Assembly (NCBI RefSeq): GCF_001927285.1
Contig: NZ_MSIG01000001.1
Span: 248,001 to 312,000, forward strand
Source of the DNA: Mongoliimonas terrestris
Lineage (GTDB): Bacteria > Pseudomonadota > Alphaproteobacteria > Rhizobiales > Pleomorphomonadaceae
DNA length: 64,000 bases
Direction of reading: 5' to 3'
In this document: positions 45,466-57,555 of the stretch, piece after piece
Layout of the letters: each line of letters starts with the position of its first letter
Position numbering within the stretch: position 1 is the first letter of the stretch
Program-made: the position numbers and the translations under genes
The notes under the pieces: generated by a model
Seen by the model: the letters and a program-made list of their open reading frames with translations, nothing else
What the model was told of the DNA's origin: nothing
The model's database searches: none

Positions 45466-46039
45466 GACGCACGTTCCTTCCCAGCCCGCCCGGGAGAGCC
45501 CGGAGAAGCCATCGTGACCGGTACGGCCGGTCCTATCATGGCGGGTCTTGCATGTTATGACCACTCTTGCCGACCCCAGACAAGGCCCCTCGTCCGCAAT
45601 CGCCGTTATTTAGGTGAACGGACGGTGCAGCGACGCGTCGAGACAGGGCCGGAGTCGCTTTTCCGCCACAGGGGCCGCCGGGACGGGGCGGGACGTCCGT
45701 GTGGCGCGTTGACTTGGCGCCGATCGTGCGTGTACAACCCTGCCCTCGTGGGAAAAGGCCCGAACACGGCCTTGTCCTCGCAGTCCGAGGCTCTCGGAGA
45801 TCTTCCCCGCCAGCGCGGCCCCCGCATTCGGGACGGCGTTGAACGGGAAGCGGGCGCCCGGCGGTTCACCGCCGGTCTGAGCAGATCGCCAACAAGATCC
45901 GCCTTTTGCCCCTCCTGCCAAGTCCGCGCCTCCGTTTGACGGCGGTGCGGCGCCACAGGGCGCGTCGATACCCACGGGGATGACCGAAAGCCGGGCCCTG
46001 ACCCGGCCAATAAACCAATGAAGAAGGACTGGTTCGACC
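45466..46039. other. Region upstream of rplU
   Basis: 574 bp holding the rplU promoter-like sequence (45709-45738) and, just after it, a hairpin AAGGCC-cgaacac-GGCCTT (45755-45773). From there a leader of about 295 nt runs to rplU. No tRNA or protein-coding gene was found. A leader of this length before rplU could hold a regulatory RNA structure, but I see no defined one. Confidence 0.55.
45709..45738 (+). promoter_or_regulatory. Promoter-like sequence for rplU-rpmA
   Basis: TTGACT (45709-45714) and TACAAC (45733-45738), spacer 18 bp. The -35 is close to the housekeeping sigma consensus and the -10 is of the form common in alphaproteobacteria. It is the only good match in the gap before the ribosomal protein genes. 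Confidence 0.5.
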
Positions 46040-46354
46040 ATGTTCGCAGTGATCAAGACCGGCGGCAAGCAGTACAAGGTCGCCGAGAACGACGTTCTGA
46101 AGATCGAGAAGCTGGAGGCCGAGGCCGGCTCCACGATCACCTTCGGCGAGGTGCTGATGGTGTCGGGCGAGGCCGGGGTCAATGTGGGCGCGCCCGTCGT
46201 GGCCGGCGCCAGCGTGACCGCCGAGGTGGTCGAGCAGACCCGCGGCCCGAAGGTGATCTCGTTCAAGAAGCGTCGCCGGCAGAATTCCAAGCGCAAGCGC
46301 GGCCATCGTCAGCTGCTGACGGTGGTCCGGATCACCGGCATCACCGCCGCCTGA
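46040..46354 (+). CDS. rplU: 50S ribosomal protein L21
   Basis: 104 residues. Begins [25 protein letters not shown] and ends with the basic [14 protein letters not shown] segment that contacts 23S rRNA. Standard length. GAAGAAGGA lies upstream. Followed by rpmA in the near-universal L21-L27 pairing. Confidence 0.98.
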   Translation: MFAVIKTGGKQYKVAENDVLKIEKLEAEAGSTITFGEVLMVSGEAGVNVGAPVVAGASVTAEVVEQTRGPKVISFKKRRRQNSKRKRGHRQLLTVVRITGITAA

Positions 46355-46485
46355 TTTCGCTTCGCAACCGGGTGCGGCCGTCAGCGGCCGCGTCCGACCC
46401 ACACCGGATCCCAACGCGCCCCCCCCGCGTTCCCGAGCCGAGACGGCTCCGCACGGCGGGCGCAAACAGACTGAAGGAGTGACCC

Positions 46486-46755
46486 ATGGCTCACAAGAAA
46501 GCTGGCGGCTCGTCCCGCAACGGCCGCGACTCGGCCGGCCGACGCCTCGGCGTGAAGAAGTTTGGCGGCGAAGCCGTCGTACCGGGCAACATCATTTTGC
46601 GCCAACGCGGCACGAAGTGGCATCCGGGCCAGAATGTCGGCCTCGGCGTCGATCACACGATCTTCGCGCTTACCGAAGGCAAGGTGTCCTTCGCCACCAA
46701 GTCGAACGGCCGCGTGTACGTGTCCGTTCTCCCGATGACGGCAGCCGCAGAGTAA
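46486..46755 (+). CDS. rpmA: 50S ribosomal protein L27
   Basis: 89 residues, start [22 protein letters not shown], a flexible N-terminal tail that reaches the peptidyl-transferase centre, then the conserved [26 protein letters not shown] precedes the ATG. A terminator follows at 46832. Confidence 0.98.
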   Translation: MAHKKAGGSSRNGRDSAGRRLGVKKFGGEAVVPGNIILRQRGTKWHPGQNVGLGVDHTIFALTEGKVSFATKSNGRVYVSVLPMTAAAE

Positions 46756-46831
46756 GCCGGATGGTCTACAGCGGCCTGCCGGCGTCCCACGGACCCGGCG
46801 GAACGCTCCGAATGTGTCGAGAGCTCCGCGA

Positions 46832-46860
46832 GGGGAGGTGGGCCGCCACCTCCCCTTTCT
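46832..46860 (+). terminator. Intrinsic terminator after rpmA
   Basis: GGGGAGGTGG (46832-46841) pairs with CCACCTCCCC (46846-46855), loop GCCG, followed by TTTCT. It lies 77 bp after the rpmA stop and before the acetyltransferase gene. The stem is strong, the T-run short. Confidence 0.75.
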
Positions 46861-46887
46861 GCATCTTTCGACACGAAGGACCAGACC

Positions 46888-47544
46888 ATGTCCAGACCCG
46901 ACGACAGCGGACGTGACGACCGAGAGAGCATAGTCGGCGAGGCCGGCGAACGGGCGCTCGTCCGCCCCTTCCATGGCCTCGTGATCGAGACCCGCCGGCT
47001 GGTCCTCCGGGCCCCGACGGCGATCGACGCGCCGGCGATCGCCGAGATCGCCGACAACCCGCATATCGCCCAGAACCTGACCAGCCTGCCGCACCCCTAC
47101 CGGACCGACGACGCCATCGCCTGGGCGGGCGACGCGACGGAGGACGGCGAGCAGAAGCACCTGATCTGCCTGAAGCGCGCCGACGGCCGGCACACGCCGG
47201 TGGGCGCCATCAGCCTGGACCACCGGCGGGGCGCGCGGCTGCCGACGCTCGGCTACTGGATTGGCGAGGCCTGGTGGGACCGGGGCTTTGCCACCGAGGC
47301 GGCCCACGCGGTGATCGACTATGCCTTCCTGCACCAGGGGCACGCGCGGCTGTCGGTGTCCTGCCGGGTGACCAACAACGCCTCCCGCCGGGTGATCGAG
47401 AAATGCGGCTTCCAGATGGTGGCCCAGGAGCTCGGCCACTCCACCTTCTTCCAGGCGGTGGTGCCGGTGGACCGGTTCCAGCTGGACCGGCGCACCTGGG
47501 ACAGCCTGAGGCGCTGGGAACCGCTCCGGCTGGCGGCCGTCTGA
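46888..47544 (+). CDS. GNAT acetyltransferase (RimJ/RimL type)
   Basis: 218 residues with GAAGGACC upstream of the start. RimL-like N-acetyltransferase: LVIETRRLVLRAPTAIDAPAI, then LGYWIGEAWWDRGFATEAAHAVIDYAF with the acetyl-CoA loop, and NNASRRVIEKCGF. It acetylates an amino group, possibly on a ribosomal protein or small molecule; the substrate is unknown. A GNAT gene, often two, between rpmA and obgE is a conserved arrangement in Rhizobiales. Confidence 0.87.
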   Translation: MSRPDDSGRDDRESIVGEAGERALVRPFHGLVIETRRLVLRAPTAIDAPAIAEIADNPHIAQNLTSLPHPYRTDDAIAWAGDATEDGEQKHLICLKRADGRHTPVGAISLDHRRGARLPTLGYWIGEAWWDRGFATEAAHAVIDYAFLHQGHARLSVSCRVTNNASRRVIEKCGFQMVAQELGHSTFFQAVVPVDRFQLDRRTWDSLRRWEPLRLAAV

Positions 47545-47680
47545 CGGAAGATCGGCGGGAGCGACGTATCGGACGCGCGTTTTGGCTTTCGCCCGAAAGG
47601 TTTTTGGCGTCATGATGAAGGAAAGAAGCGGCCGGCGCCTGCCCTGGCGCAGGCCGCCCGCCGGCGGGAGGACGGCAGGC

Positions 47681-50675
<2,995 letters not shown>

Positions 50676-50692
<17 letters not shown>

Positions 50693-51635
50693 TCGGCGCC
50701 GGTTTGCCACCATCGGGGGCCGCGCCGACACGTTCGGCGGCGGCCAGCGCGTCCGGGTCCGCCGGCTTACTTGACGGCTTCGTCGCCTGTCTCATCGCCT
50801 GCCTCAGGGCGGATCGGCGGCTTCGGCTGACCGGAAGGTTCGGCCCGTCGATCATTGTGCACACCGTCCGGCCGTCGCGGGTGACGACCGCGTCCACGTG
50901 ATCGAGCGAGATCCAGTGCGAGCGGTGCACCTGGATGCCGTTGGCGTGGGACAAGAGATCCAGCGCCCGGCCGAAAGGGAAGAGGATCAGCGTGTTTCCA
51001 CGCGTCGTGTAGACCCTGAGATAGTGGAGTTCGGCGGAGAGCGCGATGATCTCCCACCCGAGCCGCCGCGGGATCCTGGCCCGGAACGCGGCGACGTCGT
51101 CGGAGGCGGCAAGCCCGTCCGGTCGGTCGTCGGCATCTGTGGGTCGGGTTGCCGCGACCGTCATGAGGCTCGGCGCGTTGATGAGCCCCCAAACGAGGAC
51201 GAAGGGAACGACGAGCACGGCGAACTCCGCCCCGGCCCGCACGACGATGGGCAGGGCCACCGGATCGACGGAGCCGGCCGCCCCGAACAGGCGGTCGATC
51301 AGAAGTGCCAGCGGCGTGAAGACGAGCGATCCGACGACCGCCGTCAGCGTGGTCTGCGCGAGGCCCGGCAGCGCGCCGATCCGGCGCACCCGCGCGAGCC
51401 GGACCTGGACGAAGGCCAAGAGCGCCAGCGCCGGGACCACATGGGCGGCCCAGAACACCATGGCGTTCAGCGTGCCGAGCCCGTCGGAAGCGCTCGGGCC
51501 GATCCAGGTCAGCGCCAGCGTCAAGCCGGCGCAGTGGAGCGCGAGGCGCAGGCCCCAGCCGATCCGTGCCGGCTCCGGGGTCCCGTCCGCGGGGCGCGTG
51601 TCGCCGCCGGGTCCTGCGGGCGCGATGCCGGTCAT
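50676..51635 (-). CDS. Membrane-anchored LytTR-type transcriptional regulator
   Basis: 319 residues. Four predicted membrane segments fill about 28-175 ([68 protein letters not shown]). A LytTR DNA-binding domain follows (about 200-290): [35 protein letters not shown] and [18 protein letters not shown]. The last about 30 residues are a disordered tail. No receiver domain is present, so signals are sensed through the membrane part or its partner. Its 3' end overlaps proB by 17 bp (convergent). Its start overlaps the membrane-protein gene in ATGA. Confidence 0.88.
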
Positions 51636-52471
51636 GCGCTGATCAGGGGGACGCCCTGGAGGGCCTGGAGAAACACGAGGACGGTGAGGATCGCGTAAAG
51701 GACGGCGACGATCCACGTGGTCCGGGCCGGCAGGGCGAAGCGGTCGACCAGGATGCCGGCGACCGGCAGGACCTGCATCGCGTGGAGCGCCAGGAAGTGG
51801 GCAGGCCTCAGATCGCCGACCTCCATGGACCGGCCGAGGACGGGAACGCGCGGCCCGCCCTCGGTAGGCACGCCGATGTAGCGCCCGTCGTTGCCGGCCA
51901 GCTCGCCGGCGACCCAGCTCGTGAGCACGACGGTGAGGCCGAACCCGAGGCCGAGGCCGAGGCGAAGGCCCGGCGCAAACCGCGCGCCCCGGTCGAGCCA
52001 ACCGGCGATACCCACGACGGCGATCGCCACCATCAAAATCGTCGCCCCGAGCCCCATCAGGCCGTACATCATCTCATGGAAGGCGGACGAACCGTTGAAG
52101 TGGGACGCCTCCTGGCGGGCGGCCTGCGCGGCGATATAGGCCATCTCGAAGGCAAAGGCGGCGGCCGATCCGGCTGCGGCGAGAAGGAGGACGAGGCCGG
52201 TGCGGACCGGCTGCGACAGGCGCTCCGTCACGAGCGCCAAGGTGGCGAAGAGAAGGGCGAAGGACACGGCGAACTTGAACGGCTTCAGCCAGATCGCCTC
52301 GGCGCCGATCCGCCGATCGTCGAGGACGAGCATGCCGAAGATCAGCACGGTCATGCCGACCGCCGCGACCGTCATCCGCCAGAACCACGACGCCGTGTCC
52401 TGGCCGGTGGAAAGGCCGATGGGACCGGCGGCCATCCTGATGCCCTCGATTCCCTGTTGGATCCTGCTCAT
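51632..52471 (-). CDS. Polytopic membrane protein partnered with the LytTR regulator
   Basis: 279 residues with about seven membrane segments (for example [78 protein letters not shown]). The conserved-looking polar motifs [23 protein letters not shown] and [15 protein letters not shown] recall a family often seen beside membrane LytTR genes. Translational coupling to the LytTR gene points to a sensor, ligand-binding or inhibitory partner, as in LytTR regulatory systems of streptococci (analogy only). No enzyme motif is visible. Confidence 0.75.
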   Translation of the reverse strand: MSRIQQGIEGIRMAAGPIGLSTGQDTASWFWRMTVAAVGMTVLIFGMLVLDDRRIGAEAIWLKPFKFAVSFALLFATLALVTERLSQPVRTGLVLLLAAAGSAAAFAFEMAYIAAQAARQEASHFNGSSAFHEMMYGLMGLGATILMVAIAVVGIAGWLDRGARFAPGLRLGLGLGFGLTVVLTSWVAGELAGNDGRYIGVPTEGGPRVPVLGRSMEVGDLRPAHFLALHAMQVLPVAGILVDRFALPARTTWIVAVLYAILTVLVFLQALQGVPLISA

Positions 52472-52537
52472 CCGACGTCTCCTTCGGTCGTGGAGGGCCG
52501 ATCACCGCATGGTCGGGGCCGCCTCGCCAGCCGATCT

Positions 52538-52567
52538 GCACGAAACGACAGGCGGTCCGCACGAACG
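52538..52567 (-). promoter_or_regulatory. Two direct repeats 21 bp apart, candidate LytTR site
   Basis: GCACGAAAC at 52538-52546 and GCACGAACG at 52559-52567, start to start 21 bp, 67-96 bp before the first gene of the reversed pair. The spacing matches that of known LytTR target pairs such as those of AgrA. Autoregulation of the LytTR-membrane-protein operon is the likely role; an effect on proA, which starts 176 bp away on the other side, is possible. Confidence 0.5.
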
Positions 52568-52742
52568 GCCATGCCGGCCGGCGTCGCCGGGCGTGCGGTA
52601 CCAAGCGCAGGGATACGGACTTGCCGCCCGGCCGGATCCTGCGGGCTCGACATCCGGGCCGTTTCCGTGGAAGTGTCCCGCCTCGCGCGGATCCCGACGC
52701 CGACAACCGAATTGCCGCTCCGGGCGGCCGAGTGACTTCATC

Positions 52743-54020
52743 ATGCTGCACACAGCCGATCCCGACATCCCCGCCCTGATGGCCGACATCGGCCGGCGCG
52801 CCCGTGCGGCCGCCCGCCGGCTTGCGATCGCCACGGGCGCGGAGAAGAGCGCCGCGCTTGCCGCCATGGCGGCCTCCGTGCGCGGCCATGTGGCCGAGAT
52901 TCTTGCCGCCAACGCCATCGACGTGGCAGCCATGAAGGCCAACGGCCAGACGGCCGCCTTCCTGGACCGCGGCACGCTCAACGAGGCGCGCGTCGGCGCC
53001 ATCGCCGACGCCCTGGAGGCGATCGCCGGCCTGCCGAATCCGGTCGGCCGGGTGCTCGCCGCCTGGACGCGGCCGAACGGCCTTGCCATCGAGCGAGTGG
53101 CGACGCCGCTCGGTGTGATCGGCATCATCTTCGAGAGCCGGCCGAACGTGACGGCTGACGCTGGGGCGCTGGCGCTGATGGCCGGCAACGCGGCGATTCT
53201 GCGCTGCGGGTCGGACAGTTTCGCCTCGTCCACGGCGCTCCTCACCGCCATGCAGGACGGCCTTGCGGCCGCCGGCCTGCCGGAGGACGCCATCCAGCTC
53301 GTGCCGACAAAGGACCGGGCCGCCGTCGGCGCCATGCTGACCGGGCTCGACGGGGCGATCGACGTGATCGTGCCGCGCGGCGGCAAGAGCCTCGTCGCCC
53401 GGGTGCAGGCGGAGGCGCGCGTGCCGGTGTTCGCCCACTTGGAGGGGATCTGCCATCTCTACGTGGACAAGGCGGCGGACCTTGAGATGGCGGTCGCCAT
53501 CGCGGTCAACGCCAAGATGCGGCGGACCGGCATCTGCGGCTCGGCCGAGACCCTGCTGGTGGACCGCGCGGTCGCCTCGACCCACCTGGTGCCCATCCTC
53601 GACGCCCTCGCCGCCGCCGGATGCGCCATCCGCGGCAGCGACGCGGTCAGGGCGCTCTGGCCCGCCGCGACGGCCGCCACCGAGACCGACTGGTCGACCG
53701 AATACCTGGACGCCATCCTGTCGGTGCGGCTCGTCGACGGGGTGGACGCGGCGATCGAGCACATCGAGACCCATGGCTCGCACCACACCGAATCGATCGT
53801 GACCGACGATGCCGAGACGGCCGAGCGCTTCATGAACCGGATCGACAGCGCCATCGTGATGCACAACGCCTCAACCCAGTTCGCCGACGGCGGCGAGTTC
53901 GGCATGGGGGCCGAGATCGGGATCGCCACCGGCAAGATGCACGCCCGGGGGCCGGTCGGCGTGGAGCAGCTGACGAGCTTCAAGTACCGGGTGCGCGGTA
54001 CGGGCCAGCTGCGCCCGTGA
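52743..54020 (+). CDS. proA: Gamma-glutamyl phosphate reductase
   Basis: 425 residues. Second enzyme of proline synthesis, reducing glutamyl-5-phosphate to the semialdehyde with NADPH. Hallmarks: [27 protein letters not shown], the catalytic cysteine in [18 protein letters not shown], and [18 protein letters not shown]. Length is normal. No strong ribosome site is visible before the ATG. It is separated from proB by the reversed LytTR pair, so it must now use its own promoter in the 271-bp spacer 52472-52742. Confidence 0.97.
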   Translation: MLHTADPDIPALMADIGRRARAAARRLAIATGAEKSAALAAMAASVRGHVAEILAANAIDVAAMKANGQTAAFLDRGTLNEARVGAIADALEAIAGLPNPVGRVLAAWTRPNGLAIERVATPLGVIGIIFESRPNVTADAGALALMAGNAAILRCGSDSFASSTALLTAMQDGLAAAGLPEDAIQLVPTKDRAAVGAMLTGLDGAIDVIVPRGGKSLVARVQAEARVPVFAHLEGICHLYVDKAADLEMAVAIAVNAKMRRTGICGSAETLLVDRAVASTHLVPILDALAAAGCAIRGSDAVRALWPAATAATETDWSTEYLDAILSVRLVDGVDAAIEHIETHGSHHTESIVTDDAETAERFMNRIDSAIVMHNASTQFADGGEFGMGAEIGIATGKMHARGPVGVEQLTSFKYRVRGTGQLRP

Positions 54021-54028
54021 GCGGACGC

Positions 54029-54724
54029 ATGTCCGCCCGTCCGCGCATGCCGGCGACCGTGCCGGGCATGGCGATCGGCCTCTTCGGCGGCTCGTTCGAC
54101 CCGCCCCATGCCGGGCACCGGCACGCCAGCCTGACCGCGCTCCGCCGCCTGGGGCTCGACCGGATCTGGTGGCTGGTGACGCCCGGCAACCCGCTGAAGG
54201 ACACCGGCCGGCTGCCGACGATCACCGCCCGCATGGCCGAGGCCGCCCGGCTCGCCGACCATCCGCAGGTGGCGGTGACCGACCTGGAGGCGCGCCTCGG
54301 CACCCGCTACACGGTCGACCTCGTGGAAAAGCTGGTGCGGATCCGGCCGGATCTCCGCTTCGTGCTGCTCATCGGGGCGGACAACTGGGCCACTTTCCAC
54401 CGCTGGGGCGGCTGGCGCCGCATCGCCGCGCTGATGCCGATCGCCGTGGTGGACCGGCCCGGCACCACACTGAAGGCCCTTTCGTCGCCGGCGGCCAAGG
54501 CCTTCGCGGGCGCCCGCCTGCCGGAGCGGCGGGCCTCCGCGCTCGCCGGATCGAGCCCGCCGGCCTGGGTGTTCCTGACCGGGCACCGGGTGCCGCTCTC
54601 CTCCACCTTGCTCCGGCGCGCCCGCGCCCGCACGTCCACCAGCCGGCCAGCCGGCGCGGCGGGCAAGGATGCCCCGGCGCCCGCCGACGGCCTTGCGACG
54701 GGTGCGCGTGGAGCCCTGTCTTGA
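54029..54724 (+). CDS. nadD: Nicotinate-nucleotide adenylyltransferase
   Basis: 231 residues from the ATG at 54029. A GTG at 54017 overlapping the proA stop (GTGA) is an equally plausible coupled start, and the family core begins only at residue 14 (MAIGLFGGSFDPPHAGH). The nucleotidyl-transferase signature GGSFDPPHAGH and the C-terminal substrate motif LSSTLLRRARA (equivalent to ISSTxIR) are present. Makes deamido-NAD from nicotinate mononucleotide and ATP. A basic, Ala-rich tail of about 25 residues follows. Confidence 0.93.
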   Translation: MSARPRMPATVPGMAIGLFGGSFDPPHAGHRHASLTALRRLGLDRIWWLVTPGNPLKDTGRLPTITARMAEAARLADHPQVAVTDLEARLGTRYTVDLVEKLVRIRPDLRFVLLIGADNWATFHRWGGWRRIAALMPIAVVDRPGTTLKALSSPAAKAFAGARLPERRASALAGSSPPAWVFLTGHRVPLSSTLLRRARARTSTSRPAGAAGKDAPAPADGLATGARGALS

Positions 54725-54754
54725 AATTTTCTTGGTTCAACCCCTATTCTATGG

Positions 54755-54778
54755 CTTGTGCGATCGGGATCGCACAAG
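54755..54778. terminator. Hairpin after nadD
   Basis: CTTGTGCGAT (54755-54764) and ATCGCACAAG (54769-54778) form a perfect 10-bp stem with loop CGGG. No T-run follows on either strand, so it may modulate rather than end transcription between nadD and rsfS. The preceding 25 bp are AT-rich. Confidence 0.45.
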
Positions 54779-54909
54779 GGTCGCGGCACGGGTCCGGGAC
54801 TTCACCGGATTCCGACCGTGCCATGTGGCGATGTGCCACCTGTGGCTAGGTCCATGACACACCGTCGTTCGACTTGGTTCGACACGATCGAAAGGTACAC
54901 CCCCTGAGC

Positions 54910-55341
54910 ATGACACTCTCTTCCGAGGGCGCGGGGCTCCGCGCGCCTCAGGCTCCGGCGTTGACCGCCTCTCCGGCGGCAGCGCCGACCGACGGAACCC
55001 CGGCCGGTCTTCTCGAAACGGTTCTGGCCAGTCTCGAGAACGCCAAGGCGGAAGAACTGGTGGCGATCGACATCGTCGGCAAGTCGCCCATCGCGGACCA
55101 CATGGTGGTCTGCTCCGGTCGATCGCACCGGCACGTCGGCGCCATCGCCGACCATCTCCTCAAGGACATCAAGGACGCCGGCTTCGGCACGGCCTCGGTG
55201 GAAGGCATGACGGCCTGCGACTGGGTGCTGATCGACACCGGCGACGTGATCGTCCACGTGTTCCGCCCGGAGGTCCGCCAGTTCTACAATCTGGAAAAGA
55301 TGTGGGCGGCGGACGCGACCCCGGTGCGCATCCACGGCTGA
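54910..55341 (+). CDS. rsfS: Ribosome silencing factor (Iojap/RsfS)
   Basis: 143 residues. After a nonconserved 30-residue leader the RsfS fold is plain: LASLENAKAEELVAIDIVGKSPIADHMVVCSGRSHRHVGAIADHL, then GMTACDWVLIDTGDVIVHVFRPEVRQFYNLEKMW. Binds L14 and blocks subunit joining during starvation. The nadD-rsfS-rlmH order is conserved in the class. Confidence 0.95.
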   Translation: MTLSSEGAGLRAPQAPALTASPAAAPTDGTPAGLLETVLASLENAKAEELVAIDIVGKSPIADHMVVCSGRSHRHVGAIADHLLKDIKDAGFGTASVEGMTACDWVLIDTGDVIVHVFRPEVRQFYNLEKMWAADATPVRIHG

Positions 55342-55498
55342 GGATCGGCCCGAACCGGTGCCGGACCGCCCCCCGGGCGGCCTCGGTCCGGCGCGTGCGG
55401 TGTGACGCGTGCGGTGTGACGCGCGCGGTTCGGCGCGCGGTTCGGCAATGGGCGGCGACCATCGGTGATGGCCGCCGACGAAAGGTGACCCGAGGCTC

Positions 55499-55981
55499 AT
55501 GCGCATCGCCATCCATGCGGTCGGCCGGCTGAAGGCCGGGCCGGAGCGCGACCTCGCGGACCGCTATCTGGACCGGGCGGGCAAGAGCGGCCGCGCCCTC
55601 GGCGTCTCGGCCGTCACCGTCCGGGAGGTCGCGGAAAGCCGCGCCGCGCGCGCCGACGCCCGCAAGGACGAGGAGGCGGCGGCCCTCCTCGCCGACCTGC
55701 CGGACGGCGCGCTGGTTCTCGCCTTCGACGAACGCGGGGAGGCGATCGACAGCGGGCGCTTCGCCGCCCTCCTCGACGGCGCCCGCGGACGGGCGGTGCC
55801 GGCGGCGGTCTTCCTGATCGGCGGGGCGGACGGGCACGGACCGGCGGCGCTCGCCCGGGCCGACCACCGGATCGCCTTCGGCCGCCTCACAGTTCCGCAC
55901 CAGATCGTCCGCATTCTCGCCGCGGAGCAGATCTATAGAGCGCTCACCATCCTGTCGGGGCACCCCTATCACCGGGCCTGA
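55499..55981 (+). CDS. rlmH: 23S rRNA pseudouridine-1915 N3-methyltransferase
   Basis: 160 residues. SPOUT-fold methyltransferase acting on helix 69 of 23S rRNA. Features: MRIAIHAVGRLKAGPERDLADRYLDR at the start, FLIGGADGHG (the SAM-binding knot) and the C-terminal VPHQIVRILAAEQIYRALTILSGHPYHRA that is nearly invariant in RlmH. AAAGGTGACC precedes the start. Confidence 0.96.
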   Translation: MRIAIHAVGRLKAGPERDLADRYLDRAGKSGRALGVSAVTVREVAESRAARADARKDEEAAALLADLPDGALVLAFDERGEAIDSGRFAALLDGARGRAVPAAVFLIGGADGHGPAALARADHRIAFGRLTVPHQIVRILAAEQIYRALTILSGHPYHRA

Positions 55982-56085
55982 CGAGACCCGGAAGGGGTAT
56001 CGTCCGGTTCGGCTTGGAACTAGTGTCGGCCCGATCGTCTCCTCCCCGTGCCCCATGGCACGCCGCCCGAGTTCTCCTGCTGCCG

Positions 56086-57555
56086 ATGCGGTCCGACCGT
56101 TTCTCCTGCCTCCTGCCGATCGGGTGCGTGCTGGCCGTCGTTCTCGGCGGCACCGCCGGCCCGGCGGGCGCGCAGGCGCAGCCGGCTGGCGCCAGGGAGG
56201 CGGGCGCCGGAGAGGCGGGTTCGGGGAACGCGGGCGCTCCCCTGCCCTATGCCGATCCGGGCGCGGCGGGGAGCCTCGTAGGCGGCACCGGCGGGCTCGG
56301 CGACACGGAGATCGCCGTGCCCTCCGCCACCCTGGCGTCGGACCCGAAGGATCCGGCCGTGATCGAGGCGGAGCGGACCCTGCGCGGCGCCGAACTGGAG
56401 GCGATCCGGCGCGACCTGGACCTCACCGCCGGCCGCCAGGCGGAGATCGCGGCGGAGATCGCCCGGATCGCGGACGACAGCGCCGCTCTCGACCGCGACC
56501 TGATGGAGACGGCCGCGCGGGTGCAGGACCTGGAGAGCGCCGTCTCGGCCGCCGAGGGCCGGCTGTCGGGCTTGGCGGATCAGGCCGCGCTGGTGCGCAC
56601 CAGCCTCGACGGACGCAAGGCGATCCTCGCCGACGTGCTCGCCGCCGCCCAGCGGATCGGCCGCCGGCCGCCGCCGGCGCTGGTGGTGAAGCCAGAGGAC
56701 GCGGTGGGCGCGGTCCGGTCGGCCATCCTGCTCGGGGCCGTCCTGCCGGAGGTGCGGGTGGAGGCGGAGGCCCTCGCGGCGGATCTCGCCACGCTGGTGG
56801 ACGTGAAGCGCCGCGCCGAGGACGAGCGCGACCGCCTGCGCCAGGACGCCGGCCGCTTCGTGGAGGCGCAGAAGCGGCTGGAACTGCTTCTCGCCGAAAA
56901 GCGGTCCCAGCGCGCCGAACGGGCGGCCGCGCTGGTGGCGGAGGCCGCCAAGGCCGAGGCGCTCGCCGAAAAGGCAAAGTCTCTCGAAGAGTTGATCGGC
57001 AGCATGGAGCGGGATCTCACCTCCGTCCGGGAGGCGGCCCGCCAGGCGGCGGAGGCGGCGCGGCGGGAGCGCCCGGCGCCGAGCGACACCGGCCGGCTGC
57101 AGCCGGCGATCGCCTTCCAGGACGCCAAAGGCCGGCTGATGCTGCCGGTCCGCGGCGTCACCGTCCAGGATTTCGGCGCGGACAACGGGCTCGGCGGGAC
57201 AGCCGCCGGCCTCTCCGTCGCCACGCGGGCAGGGGCACGGGTCACCGCCCCGGCGGATGGATGGGTCGTCTATGTGGGATCGTTCCGCAGTTACGGCCAA
57301 CTCTTGATCCTTAACGCCGGCGGCGGATATCATGTGGTACTTGCTGGCATGGAAAGGATCGACGTGGAACTCGGTCAGTTCGTTTTGACCGGTGAACCCG
57401 TCGGGGTGATGGGCAGCCAGCGGCTTGCGAGTGCAACGGTACCGGATGTGAGCCTTTCACAGCCTGTGCTCTATATCGAGTTTCGCAAGGATGGCGCTTC
57501 GATCGACCCGACTCCATGGTGGGTCGCGTCGCAGGATCGGAAGGTTCGCGGATGA
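56086..57555 (+). CDS. EnvC-like murein hydrolase activator (degenerate LytM/M23)
   Basis: 489 residues from the ATG at 56086, which starts a signal peptide (LLPIGCVLAVVLGGTAGPAGA). A long coiled coil fills about 90-340 (LRGAELEAIRRDLDLTAGRQAEIAAEIARIADD; AERAAALVAEAAKAEALAEKAKSLEEL). The C-terminal M23 domain (about 365-480) lacks the zinc ligands: the HxH strand is YIEFRKDG. That is the pattern of EnvC, a catalytically inactive LytM protein that activates division amidases at the septum. Its stop overlaps ctpA in ATGA. Confidence 0.9.
   Translation: MRSDRFSCLLPIGCVLAVVLGGTAGPAGAQAQPAGAREAGAGEAGSGNAGAPLPYADPGAAGSLVGGTGGLGDTEIAVPSATLASDPKDPAVIEAERTLRGAELEAIRRDLDLTAGRQAEIAAEIARIADDSAALDRDLMETAARVQDLESAVSAAEGRLSGLADQAALVRTSLDGRKAILADVLAAAQRIGRRPPPALVVKPEDAVGAVRSAILLGAVLPEVRVEAEALAADLATLVDVKRRAEDERDRLRQDAGRFVEAQKRLELLLAEKRSQRAERAAALVAEAAKAEALAEKAKSLEELIGSMERDLTSVREAARQAAEAARRERPAPSDTGRLQPAIAFQDAKGRLMLPVRGVTVQDFGADNGLGGTAAGLSVATRAGARVTAPADGWVVYVGSFRSYGQLLILNAGGGYHVVLAGMERIDVELGQFVLTGEPVGVMGSQRLASATVPDVSLSQPVLYIEFRKDGASIDPTPWWVASQDRKVRG

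Noticed and set aside
45466-46039. tRNA or riboswitch in the long rplU leader
   Set aside because: No cloverleaf or known riboswitch core was found by eye; only a small hairpin near the presumed start site is visible.
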